This document shows positions 1-5,223 of a DNA stretch of 7,927 nucleotides, piece by piece. Under the pieces are notes generated by a model, which did no database searches, was not told the origin of the DNA, and saw only the letters and a list, made by a program, of their open reading frames with translations. A program made the position numbers and the translations under genes. Positions within the stretch are counted from its first letter, which is position 1. Each line of letters starts with the position of its first letter. The DNA comes from Chloroflexi bacterium UBA2235 (GTDB lineage Bacteria; Chloroflexota; UBA11872; UBA12225). The stretch lies in NCBI GenBank assembly GCA_002347925.1, contig DDYL01000056.1:1-7927 (forward strand). Reading direction: 5' to 3'.

Positions 1-353
1 CCGAGGTCAAGCATTGCACCAGTGACCGGCAGGTACGGCAGGACCTCCTCGGCCGAGGCGCGCATCGCCCCGAACCGGGATGACGTTGCCGGCCCAAACA
101 CCCCCGGTTGTGCAAGGGCCTCGTAGAGGCGTTCCTGCGCCTCCAGGATGTGATGGTCACTGAATGCTTCGGCGTACTGGTCAATCGTGTCAGCAATCTC
201 CGGCCCGACCTTGCGACGCATCCATCGCCGATGGGCGCGGGCATCATCGAACTCACGGAGGCCGTAGGCGGCGAGATGTGTGTCGATGGACGCGGGTTCG
301 GAGGTCGGCTTGGAGATTCCCGTGGCTGTTGACGCCCTCGTGGTAGTGGTCAT
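1..353 (-). CDS. SAM-dependent methyltransferase, partial (5' part only), paralogue of the next gene
   Basis: Only the first 117 codons are visible; the gene runs off the left edge. The ATG at 353-351 has AGGAGG on the minus strand (363-368), 9 nt upstream. The N-terminus starts with a Thr/Ser/Ala-rich tail (MTTTTRAST). Next comes THLAAYGLREF-DARAHRRWMR-KVGPE, then a PGVFGP-SRFGAMRASAEEVLPYLP block. The sequence ends at MLDLG, the first residues of class I methyltransferase motif I (LDxGxGxG). The same blocks occur in the same order in the complete gene at 410-1303, so the two are tandem paralogues. The 56-nt gap and shared strand suggest one operon, with this gene second. The acceptor substrate is unknown. 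The assignment rests on the paralogue, since the SAM domain lies outside the window. Confidence 0.8.
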   Translation of the reverse strand, partial: MTTTTRASTATGISKPTSEPASIDTHLAAYGLREFDDARAHRRWMRRKVGPEIADTIDQYAEAFSDHHILEAQERLYEALAQPGVFGPATSSRFGAMRASAEEVLPYLPVTGAMLDL

Positions 354-409
354 GGTTTCAGTCCTCCTGGGAGACCTGTGAGTGACCCCTTGTCGCTGGA
401 TTGGTGGGT

Positions 410-1303
410 TCAGGCCGGACTTCCGGCGGACTTCGTGGGGGCCGGCGGTTGCTCGCCGAAGATTTCCCGGTAGGCAGTCGCATACGCTTCGGCAATGTCC
501 ACCGGCGAGGCGACTGGCGAACCGTCGGCGGCGTCCACGCGGCGGTACTCGAAGACCGGGTACGCCTGGAGGGCGCCGAACATGCGGTACGGGACCATGT
601 CGAGCGACTGCAGCACCATCCCGGCATCGGAGGCAAGTTCGGCAAACGTCTGGACCCCGCGCAACGTCGGGAGCGGTTCAACGGCGAGATAGGCGCCTCC
701 CGGTGTGAGCACGGACGCGATGTGCCCGAGGACATCCGGAAGGTCGTAGGAGTTTTCCGCCACTGACTGAGTACTGATCACCAGATCGAATGGCCCTTCG
801 GGAAGGCCCACGATGGCGTCGGCAACGACAAAAGAGGCGTTGGCGGGGTAGGTGCCTTCCTCGTTTGCGGTCCGTACGGCCACCGGCGTGTTGTCGCAGC
901 CGATGAACGTTGCGCGGGGCCGGTGCATTGCCCACCACGCGGTGAGGACACCGGTGGCGCACCCGACGTCCAGGATGCGTCCGGTCGCGGGCAGGAAAGG
1001 AAGGACCACCTCGGCCGAGGCGTGCATCGCACCGTACCGTTCGGACGCGACCGGCCCGAAGACCCCCGGCGCGCCGATCACATCGTACATCGCAACACGC
1101 GTTTCGGGATCACCATAGGCAATCACGCCCCGGTACCAATCGATCGTCCAGCACCTTTCGGGGCCGATCTTTCCGCGCATCCATCGCCGATGCTTGCGTG
1201 CATCGGTGAACTCCCGCAGGCCGTGGGAAGCGAGATGTTCCGTCAGCGACGGCACGATGGCAGGCGTTGGTCCGGGACTCGGTCGTGTTGCGGTTGCGGT
1301 CAT
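410..1303 (-). CDS. Class I SAM-dependent methyltransferase
   Basis: A 297-residue protein predicted to transfer a methyl group from S-adenosylmethionine in the cytoplasm; the acceptor is unknown. Residues 1-20 are a Pro/Ala/Thr-rich tail. Residues 21-105 form an N-terminal block with HRRWMRGKIGPE (39-50), PGVFGP (79-84) and GAMHASAEVVLPFLP (91-105). The Rossmann domain follows: motif I ILDVGCATG (110-118), an acidic residue after strand 2 in FIGCDNTP (133-140), FVVADA (158-163), PFDLVISTQSV (171-181) and LTPGGAYLAVEP (199-210). The reading frame stays open upstream to 1450, but the start at 1303 is preferred: GGAGG lies 5 nt before it and the N-terminus then resembles that of the downstream paralogue. 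Methyltransf_12/25-like by motif; it could act on a small molecule or on a macromolecule. Confidence 0.85.
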   Translation of the reverse strand: MTATATRPSPGPTPAIVPSLTEHLASHGLREFTDARKHRRWMRGKIGPERCWTIDWYRGVIAYGDPETRVAMYDVIGAPGVFGPVASERYGAMHASAEVVLPFLPATGRILDVGCATGVLTAWWAMHRPRATFIGCDNTPVAVRTANEEGTYPANASFVVADAIVGLPEGPFDLVISTQSVAENSYDLPDVLGHIASVLTPGGAYLAVEPLPTLRGVQTFAELASDAGMVLQSLDMVPYRMFGALQAYPVFEYRRVDAADGSPVASPVDIAEAYATAYREIFGEQPPAPTKSAGSPA

Positions 1304-1308
1304 CAGAA

Positions 1309-1313
1309 CCTCC
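1309..1313 (-). promoter_or_regulatory. Ribosome binding site deciding the methyltransferase start
   Basis: GGAGG on the minus strand lies 5 nt before the ATG at 1303-1301. It also overlaps an in-frame ATG at 1315-1313, which is too close to the site to use it. The longer open frame up to 1450 has no comparable site, so this sequence fixes the likely start. Confidence 0.6.
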
Positions 1314-1627
1314 ATTGCGAAGCGGTGACATTCCATGGGCCGGAGACCCGTGGTGCGCCGTCCAGCACGGATGACCTTCGTGGTTGCGTACGGTCGGAAC
1401 TCGGTTGCATCACCATCCAAGGTCTCTCGGTGAGCAAGTTGTGACACCATGGGAGCTGATCTTCAGCGGTCTCGCGGAACATTGGCGTCGCGTCTGGTCA
1501 AACCGCTTCCTTGCAATCCACGTCAACTAGTCCGAAATTGTGATCATGCGTACCGTGGGAAGGTCCCCGGACTGAACCCGCACTTCCCGGTGGTCCTGGC
1601 AAACTCGACGGTATTCAGACGGTCGAC

Positions 1628-1633
1628 AGGAGG
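1628..1633 (+). promoter_or_regulatory. Ribosome binding site deciding the first DUF1330 start
   Basis: A full AGGAGG lies 4 nt before the ATG at 1638. The same frame is open back to an ATG at 1449, but only the 1638 start has this site, and only that start gives a protein of normal DUF1330 length. Confidence 0.7.
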
Positions 1634-1637
1634 CCAT

Positions 1638-1934
1638 ATGGCCAAGGCGTATGTGATCGGCGAAGTCACCGTGCATGATGCGGAGGCCTACGCCGAGTAT
1701 TCGAGGCAGGTACCGGCAACGATCGAGCAATACGGGGGCCGGTTTCTGGTGCGAGGGGGTCACACCACCCAGGTCGAAGGTGATGCACACGGGAACCGCC
1801 GGGTAGTCATCGAATTTCCCGACCGCGACACCTTGGTCTCGTGGTACCACGGCCCGGAGTACCAGGCCATCCTGCCAATCCGGCACGCCAATTCCGTGGG
1901 CACCATCGCCTTCGTGGATGGTGTGGAAACCTGA
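1638..1934 (+). CDS. DUF1330 family protein (copy 1)
   Basis: A 98-residue protein of about the usual DUF1330 length. The predicted order is beta-alpha-beta-beta-alpha-beta, a ferredoxin-like dimeric alpha/beta barrel. It starts with AKAYVIGEVTVHD, followed by helix AEAYAEYSRQVPATIEQYG. Next come GGRFLVRGG, RRVVIEFPDRDTLVSWYHG, PEYQAILPIRHAN and a final strand GTIAFVDG. The GGRFLVRGG and EFP...WY...PEYQ...R signatures are typical of the family. The biochemical role of DUF1330 proteins is unsettled; the fold is shared with small monooxygenases and ligand-binding barrel proteins, so small-molecule binding is an inference. It is transcribed away from the methyltransferases and converges on the hydrolase gene. 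A second, divergent copy lies at 4590-4922. Confidence 0.88.
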   Translation: MAKAYVIGEVTVHDAEAYAEYSRQVPATIEQYGGRFLVRGGHTTQVEGDAHGNRRVVIEFPDRDTLVSWYHGPEYQAILPIRHANSVGTIAFVDGVET

Positions 1935-1965
1935 CGGAGTTTGTGCTGATCTGGAGGTGGAATGC

Positions 1966-1990
1966 GATCCGGGAGGTCCCGGCCCGGATC
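1966..1990. terminator. Hairpin between convergent genes, possible bidirectional terminator
   Basis: GATCCGGG (1966-1973) and CCCGGATC (1983-1990) form a perfect 8-bp inverted repeat with a 9-nt loop, lying between two convergent genes. The right arm overlaps the stop codon of the hydrolase gene. Neither strand has a T-run after the stem, so it is not a classical intrinsic terminator, though stems without a U-tract are often proposed as terminators in high-GC bacteria. Confidence 0.45.
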
Positions 1991-2798
1991 AGGACACTCT
2001 CGAGAGAAACCCACGAAGCGCGGCCAGGTACCGGTCAAACTGGTCGCTATTGATGTTGTGGGACGCATCCGGCATATGGGCAACTTCAAGGGTCGGACAG
2101 CAGCGTTTGGCTACTGCAGCCGCTTCGGCGGTCACCAGGGCGCCTCGCTCCGGATCGCCTGTCACGAGGAGCACTGGGCAGTGAACCCGGCCTAGCATCG
2201 CCTGCCAGTCGAACCGATCCCGGAACGTCGTGAAGAAGACGTCTCGCACCTGCAACTTTGCGGTCGCGGCGTTTTCCAGTTCGGCATCGCTCCAGTGTGG
2301 ATTGGCTAGCCTGAAACGTTCCACGGTGCCATCAAGTCCGAGGTTCGCCAGCGAGATGGCTTCGGCACGCAGACTTGCGACGGCGGTGGCGATCCAGTGT
2401 TGCGTTGCCTCGGGTGACTGCAGGAAGAAGATCGGGTCTTCGAGAATGGCCGCCCGGGCGATATCCGGGTGATCGGCAACCAGGGACAGGACGGTGTTCG
2501 CGCCCAGCGACGCGCCACCGACAATCGGGTTGTCAAGGCCGAGGACTTGGATGAAGCCGGCGAGGTCGTTGCCGAGAGTGGTGAACGAGTACTCGCCGGC
2601 CGGTGCATCCGTCAAGCCATGGCCGCGGGCGTCAGGTGCGATCACGTCAAATGTGTCGACAAGTGCGGATGCGACTCGCGTCCAACTTCTTCCGTTTGCC
2701 GTTCCTCCGTGGGCCAACACGAGCGCCGGTTTGCTTCCACCCGTCCGGAGGTAGTGGATCCGCAGGCCGTTCACCGTCACGAAGTCTGAGGTCCACAT
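1989..2798 (-). CDS. Alpha/beta hydrolase
   Basis: A 269-residue alpha/beta-hydrolase-fold enzyme of typical length, likely cytoplasmic (no signal peptide). Visible features: lipophilic strand LVLAHGG (26-32), giving the HGG oxyanion element; DARGHGLTDAP (56-66); nucleophile elbow G-A-S97-L-G (95-99); LLVTGDPERGA (210-220), with D215 as the probable acid; and DASHNI (244-249), with H247 as catalytic histidine. The residues between about 125 and 200 form the cap region. The family includes esterases, lactonases, haloperoxidase-like and C-C hydrolases; the substrate cannot be told from sequence. The start has only a weak AGGA upstream. It lies 57 nt downstream of the 11-residue-repeat gene on the same strand, with a hairpin between them, so co-transcription is possible. 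Confidence 0.9.
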   Translation of the reverse strand: MWTSDFVTVNGLRIHYLRTGGSKPALVLAHGGTANGRSWTRVASALVDTFDVIAPDARGHGLTDAPAGEYSFTTLGNDLAGFIQVLGLDNPIVGGASLGANTVLSLVADHPDIARAAILEDPIFFLQSPEATQHWIATAVASLRAEAISLANLGLDGTVERFRLANPHWSDAELENAATAKLQVRDVFFTTFRDRFDWQAMLGRVHCPVLLVTGDPERGALVTAEAAAVAKRCCPTLEVAHMPDASHNINSDQFDRYLAALRGFLSRVS

Positions 2799-2831
2799 GG
2801 CCGGGTCATCCTAACCGAGGCCGGCGCGGGG

Positions 2832-2854
2832 GGGCCGGGCTTCTCCCCAGGCCC
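2832..2854 (-). terminator. Hairpin after the 11-residue-repeat gene, possible terminator
   Basis: On the minus strand, directly after the TAA at 2858-2856, GGGCC-T-GGG can pair with CCC-GGCCC around a GAGAAG loop: 8 bp with one bulged T. No T-run follows, only more C and G. It may terminate or attenuate transcription before the hydrolase gene, or act as an mRNA-processing or stability stem. Confidence 0.35.
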
Positions 2855-2855
2855 G

Positions 2856-3209
2856 TTACTCTCCGGTGCCCGCGGGGGCGGAGGAGTCCCGGACGCGTGC
2901 CAAGGCCGCTCTCGCTTCGTTGTGGACGCGCTTGTATTCCTCCCATGCTTCGGCGTAGCGGCGTTCATACGCTGCGTCGGCGGGGGCGAGGACCCGTTCG
3001 TAGGCGGCCTCTGCCTGCGCGATGATCCGGTCGCGTTCGGACCGGGCCGAGACGGTGACACGCTCGAACTCTTCACCGGCTTCGGCGATCAGACGGTCAC
3101 GCGTGGCTTTCGCCTGAGCTTCGATACGGTCGTACTCGGCCTCAGCCGCTGCCCGTCTGGCCCAGAGTTCTTCTTCGGACAGTGATTGCACACCGCCAAG
3201 ATAGCGCAT
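2856..3209 (-). CDS. Small helical protein made of tandem 11-residue repeats (predicted coiled coil)
   Basis: A 117-residue Ala/Glu/Arg-rich protein of unknown function; no signal peptide or membrane segment. After a short head (MRYLGGVQSLSEEEL), residues 24-111 are eight consecutive 11-residue units, for example AEYDRIEAQAK, SERDRIIAQAE and EEYKRVHNEAR. Position 5 is Arg in all eight (R28, 39, 50, 61, 72, 83, 94, 105). Position 6 is Ile/Leu/Val in seven of eight, and position 10 is Ala in seven of eight. An 11-residue (hendecad) period predicts a long helix or a straight to slightly right-handed coiled coil; this is inferred. The C-terminus (SSAPAGTGE) looks disordered. The start is uncertain: no clear ribosome site precedes the ATG at 3209, and a TTG at 3248 would add 13 residues. 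The ATG is preferred because an upstream repeat (3207-3282) ends exactly there. The hydrolase gene follows on the same strand. Confidence 0.7.
   Translation of the reverse strand: MRYLGGVQSLSEEELWARRAAAEAEYDRIEAQAKATRDRLIAEAGEEFERVTVSARSERDRIIAQAEAAYERVLAPADAAYERRYAEAWEEYKRVHNEARAALARVRDSSAPAGTGE
2877..3140 (-). repeat. Eight tandem 33-bp coding units (11-residue protein repeats)
   Basis: This stretch of 264 bp encodes eight in-phase units of 11 residues with no insertion or deletion. The consensus is xx[YFR][DE]R[IVL]xAxAx. The units differ much more in DNA than in their key residues, so this is an old, selected protein repeat and not a recent DNA expansion. A ninth, degenerate unit (EELWARRAAAE) may precede it. 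Confidence 0.8.
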
Positions 3210-3282
3210 GCGGGGTCCGAGCCGGCCCAGTCGAAGGTAATCCGCCAACCTTTCGCGCTCGTGACGAACAGACCCTGGTCAC
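3207..3282. repeat. 76-nt dispersed repeat, copy A
   Basis: This aligns without gaps to 5103-5178, with 57 of 76 positions identical by my count. The core GGTAATCCGCC (3236-3246 and 5132-5142) is identical, and CAGACCC/GGTCAC near the right end is nearly so. In this copy CGAAGGT (3232-3238) can pair with ACCTTTCG (3247-3254). The repeat ends at the CAT that forms the minus-strand ATG of the 11-residue-repeat gene, so it covers that gene's upstream region. Confidence 0.7.
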
Positions 3283-3335
3283 GCGCCGGCATTTGCTGCC
3301 CGCCAAGGGCGCGACTGACAGACGGCAATTCACCG

Positions 3336-3364
3336 TTGACGGGGCGTGCTTCGTCGGCTATTGT
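3336..3364 (+). promoter_or_regulatory. Sigma70-type promoter for the reductase gene
   Basis: TTGACG (3336-3341, five of six consensus bases) and TATTGT (3359-3364, four of six) are separated by exactly 17 nt. Transcription would begin near 3371, leaving a leader of about 60 nt before the ATG at 3433. The leader start carries an imperfect dyad, CACT (3373-3376) with AGTG (3387-3390), that could be an operator; this part is speculative. Confidence 0.65.
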
Positions 3365-3432
3365 TTACGTATCACTCGGTACCACCAGTGCAATGTGCTT
3401 CATCCGATTTCTCAATCATCTAAGGAGTAGTT

Positions 3433-4419
3433 ATGAAAGAACGTGTTCTTCTGACCGGTATCACCGGCTACGTAGGACAGCATTGCGCGGCTGAACTCTT
3501 GCGACAAGGCTTTGAAGTCGTCGGGACGATCCGGTCCCGGTCCAAGGCCGATGCGACCAAGGCGGCGCTTGCGAAGGTGACGGCGACTGACAATCTCACC
3601 TTCGCCGAAGCCGACCTCCTTTCGGATTCCGGATGGAACGAGGCGATGAAGGGCTGCACCTTCGTCATGCACGTGGCGTCGCCCTTCGCGATGGCAGAGC
3701 CCAAAAACGAGAACGAGATGATCGCGCCGGCGGTCGAGGGGACAAAGCGGGTCATCGCCGCAGCGCAGCGCGCCGCCGTGAAGCGCCTCGTGCTTACCTC
3801 GACGACCTTTGCGGTCATCGCCGGAAAGGAGACCGGCAAGTACGGGCCTGACTCGTGGTCCGACGTCAACGCCAAGATCGGAACCTATGCGAAGAGCAAG
3901 ACTCTCGCGGAGAGGGCCGCATGGGAGGCCTCCCGGGGTGGCACGATGGAACTTGTCGTGATCAATCCGGGGGCTGTCTTTGGGCCGTCGCTGGGCGCGA
4001 ATCTCGAAGGACAGAGCGTGGCGATGATGACCAACATGATCGCCGGGAAGTTGCCGATGATCCCCGACGTTGCGATGGGCATGATTGACGTCCGGGACGT
4101 CGCGCGCTTGCACATCACGGCCCTGACGGCGCCCGGAGTGGCCGGAAAGCGCTTCATCGCCGCGAGCGCGGAACCGGTCGAGATGGGCACCCTCGCGAGT
4201 GTCCTCAAGAGTGCGGGCTACAACAAGGTGCCTTCGCGCCGGGCGCCAAGCTTCCTGCTGCGGTTCATGGGCCTCTTTGATCGTGAGGCGCGGGGCATGG
4301 CGCCGTTCCTCGGCAAGAAGGCGTCATTCGACAACCGCGCCACGTTCGAACTGCTCGACTGGAAGCAGACCCCGATCGAAGTCTCCTTTAAGGAGATGGC
4401 CCAGGCGTTGTCCGCCTAG
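3433..4419 (+). CDS. Extended short-chain dehydrogenase/reductase, dihydroflavonol-4-reductase-like
   Basis: A 328-residue NAD(P)-dependent epimerase/reductase of normal length, likely cytoplasmic. The Rossmann motif TGITGYVG (T8-G15) lies at the N-terminus. Arg33 and Arg35 just after strand 2 (GTIRSRSK) suggest NADPH preference. EADLLSDSGW (59-68) resembles the adenine-binding Asp-Leu, and VMHVASPF (78-85) is characteristic of the dihydroflavonol/cinnamoyl-CoA/aldehyde reductase group. The catalytic residues are the Ser/Thr of LTSTT (121-125), Tyr152 and Lys156 (Y-A-K-S-K). INPGAVFGPSLG (177-188) is the usual substrate-side loop. The start has TAAGGAG 5 nt upstream and a promoter at 3336-3364. 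Reduction of a small aldehyde or ketone is likely; the substrate is unknown. A DUF1330 gene follows 170 nt later, perhaps in the same unit. The last five codons and stop recur exactly at 4974-4991. Confidence 0.92.
   Translation: MKERVLLTGITGYVGQHCAAELLRQGFEVVGTIRSRSKADATKAALAKVTATDNLTFAEADLLSDSGWNEAMKGCTFVMHVASPFAMAEPKNENEMIAPAVEGTKRVIAAAQRAAVKRLVLTSTTFAVIAGKETGKYGPDSWSDVNAKIGTYAKSKTLAERAAWEASRGGTMELVVINPGAVFGPSLGANLEGQSVAMMTNMIAGKLPMIPDVAMGMIDVRDVARLHITALTAPGVAGKRFIAASAEPVEMGTLASVLKSAGYNKVPSRRAPSFLLRFMGLFDREARGMAPFLGKKASFDNRATFELLDWKQTPIEVSFKEMAQALSA
4402..4419 (+). repeat. Exact 18-bp direct repeat, copy 1 (3' end of the reductase gene)
   Basis: CAGGCGTTGTCCGCCTAG encodes the final Gln-Ala-Leu-Ser-Ala and stop of the reductase. 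The same 18 bases occur at 4974-4991 and nowhere else that I could find in the window. The core AGGCG-TTGTC-CGCCT is a short hairpin. The 554 bp between the two copies contain the second DUF1330 gene. Confidence 0.75.
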
Positions 4420-4574
4420 CCAGCGAGTACGCGATGGCTGAACGGGGTCGTCCGGAAACCGCAAGGCCGTCGCCGAAGCCCGGACTGCCGTGGATCGTCG
4501 AGGTCGGCGGTCCCGGGGACGCCGGGGAACATCCATCCAATCTGCCCCGAAACGAATCAAAGCCGACCCCACCC

Positions 4575-4581
4575 AAAGGAG
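4575..4581 (+). promoter_or_regulatory. Ribosome binding site deciding the second DUF1330 start
   Basis: AAAGGAG lies 8 nt before the ATG at 4590. The frame is open back to an ATG at 4434, but that start has no ribosome site and would add a Pro-rich, low-complexity extension not seen in the family. Confidence 0.65.
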
Positions 4582-4589
4582 AGACCCAG

Positions 4590-4922
4590 ATGAGCGAAAC
4601 TTCGAAGGCCGCGTATTTCATGGTGCAAATCAAGGCAAAGGACTTCGGTGATCTGCTGGAGCGCTACGCACAGTTCGCCATCCCCATGCTTGCGAAGTTT
4701 GGTGGGGAGATGATCGCGGGGTCGGCGACACCGAAGCTGCTCGAGGGAAACTGGGACGGCAACTGGGCGGCCGTGCTGAGGTTTCCCAGCATGGAGGCCG
4801 CCGAGAGCTGGTACACGTCGGCGGAGTACCGGCCGCTGCGGGACCTACGCATCAATGAACTCACTGAAGACGGGCGGGTGGTGCTTCTGGAGGCATTCGA
4901 CCCGACCGCGTTCAGTGGGTGA
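4590..4922 (+). CDS. DUF1330 family protein (copy 2)
   Basis: A 110-residue protein with the same predicted beta-alpha-beta-beta-alpha-beta barrel as the protein at 1638-1934, but clearly divergent from it. It begins SETSKAAYFMVQIKAKDF. The first helix is GDLLERYAQFAIPMLAKFG, then GGEMIAGS and WAAVLRFPSMEAAESWYTSAEYRPLRDLR, and the last strand is GRVVLLEAFD. The FPS-x-EAAxxWYxSxEYxPLRxLR block is the family signature. The molecular role is unknown; binding of a small molecule as a dimer is inferred from the fold. It lies 170 nt after the reductase gene on the same strand, so the two may be co-expressed. It is bracketed by the 18-bp direct repeats at 4402 and 4974. Confidence 0.85.
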   Translation: MSETSKAAYFMVQIKAKDFGDLLERYAQFAIPMLAKFGGEMIAGSATPKLLEGNWDGNWAAVLRFPSMEAAESWYTSAEYRPLRDLRINELTEDGRVVLLEAFDPTAFSG

Positions 4923-4937
4923 ATCGTGGGCGAGGCT

Positions 4938-4959
4938 CTTTTCGCAGCGGTGCGAAGGG
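4938..4959 (+). terminator. Hairpin 15 nt after the second DUF1330 stop, possible terminator
   Basis: TTCGCA (4941-4946) pairs perfectly with TGCGAA (4951-4956) around GCGG. Two G-U pairs and a C-G pair can extend the stem to 4938-4959. There is no T-run afterwards. Its position makes it a candidate 3' end for the reductase-DUF1330 transcript. Confidence 0.4.
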
Positions 4960-4973
4960 ACTGGGAGATCGGG

Positions 4974-4991
4974 CAGGCGTTGTCCGCCTAG
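4974..4991 (+). repeat. Exact 18-bp direct repeat, copy 2
   Basis: Identical to 4402-4419. It is in frame with a short reading frame that starts at GTG 4926, so it again reads Gln-Ala-Leu-Ser-stop-type codons (QALSA and TAG). The residues before it (WEIG) loosely resemble those before the reductase end (KEMA), and GGAGAT is shared 6-12 nt upstream of both copies. Confidence 0.75.
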
Positions 4992-5102
4992 AATGCCCTG
5001 GCAGGAAGTCTCGCCAGTCACCGTGAACCACGTCACCTTCGCCGGCCTCGGCGGGAGCCCTCGTGTGCCCGCCAAGGGCTTCGGCCACTTCGTGAACTGG
5101 GC

Positions 5103-5178
5103 CATCCGGGGTGATCGCCGGTCCGGTCGGCGGTAATCCGCCGCCGGTGCGCGGTCGCAACGACCAGACCCGGGTCAC
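5103..5178. repeat. 76-nt dispersed repeat, copy B
   Basis: Ungapped match to 3207-3282. This copy contains a strong 10-bp stem (5123-5147), a second stem GGTCG-CAA-CGACC (5153-5165) and the perfect palindrome GACCCGGGTC (5167-5176). As in copy A, the left end is a CAT, giving a minus-strand ATG at 5105, here followed by an 86-codon frame without a ribosome site. Confidence 0.7.
5123..5147. terminator. Strong GC hairpin, possible terminator or structured RNA element
   Basis: CCGG-T-CGGCGG pairs with CCGCCG-CCGG around a TAAT loop: 10 bp with one bulged T, the strongest stem I saw in the window. No T-run follows on either strand. It is part of repeat copy B, and the weaker stem at the same place in copy A uses different bases. 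Confidence 0.4.
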
Positions 5179-5217
5179 CGTTTGATCCGCGATGGCGCCG
5201 GAATGGTGGAACGGCGC

Positions 5218-5223
5218 TATCCT
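5218..5223 (+). promoter_or_regulatory. Possible -10 box for a leaderless pentapeptide-repeat transcript
   Basis: TATCCT fits the TAnnnT -10 pattern and ends 6 nt before the ATG at 5230, the spacing expected when transcription begins at the A of the start codon. No ribosome binding site precedes this ATG, which supports a leaderless mRNA. No clear -35 element is visible. Confidence 0.45.

Larger units (their letters stand above)
1304..1637. other. Divergent intergenic region, no gene seen
   Basis: This 334-nt gap separates the minus-strand methyltransferase operon from the plus-strand DUF1330 gene, so it must hold promoters for both. I found no convincing -35/-10 pair in either direction. 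It contains two interleaved short inverted repeats: AGTCCG (1529-1534) with CGGACT (1568-1573), and GGGAAG (1557-1562) with CTTCCC (1583-1588). They cannot form two simple nested stems at the same time. Six-base stems like these can arise by chance in G+C-rich DNA. Open frames across the gap continue the flanking genes without start signals and look non-coding. Confidence 0.5.

Noticed and set aside
1449..1637. 63-residue N-terminal extension of the first DUF1330 protein
   Set aside because: No ribosome site or family similarity upstream; AGGAGG directly before 1638 marks the start.
3297..3310. 14-bp repeat TGCCCGCCAAGGGC, also at 5066-5079
   Set aside because: Exact, but short enough to occur by chance in G+C-rich DNA. 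Its order relative to the 76-nt repeat is reversed between the two sites, so it does not extend that homology.
4434..4589. 52-residue Pro-rich N-terminal extension of the second DUF1330 protein
   Set aside because: No ribosome site at 4434, low-complexity composition, and AAAGGAG precedes 4590.
4845..5105. 86-codon minus-strand frame (MAQFTKWPKPL...) starting at the ATG of repeat copy B
   Set aside because: No ribosome site, Pro/Arg/His-rich composition, and it overlaps the 3' end of the DUF1330 gene in antisense. Kept only as context for the 76-nt repeat.
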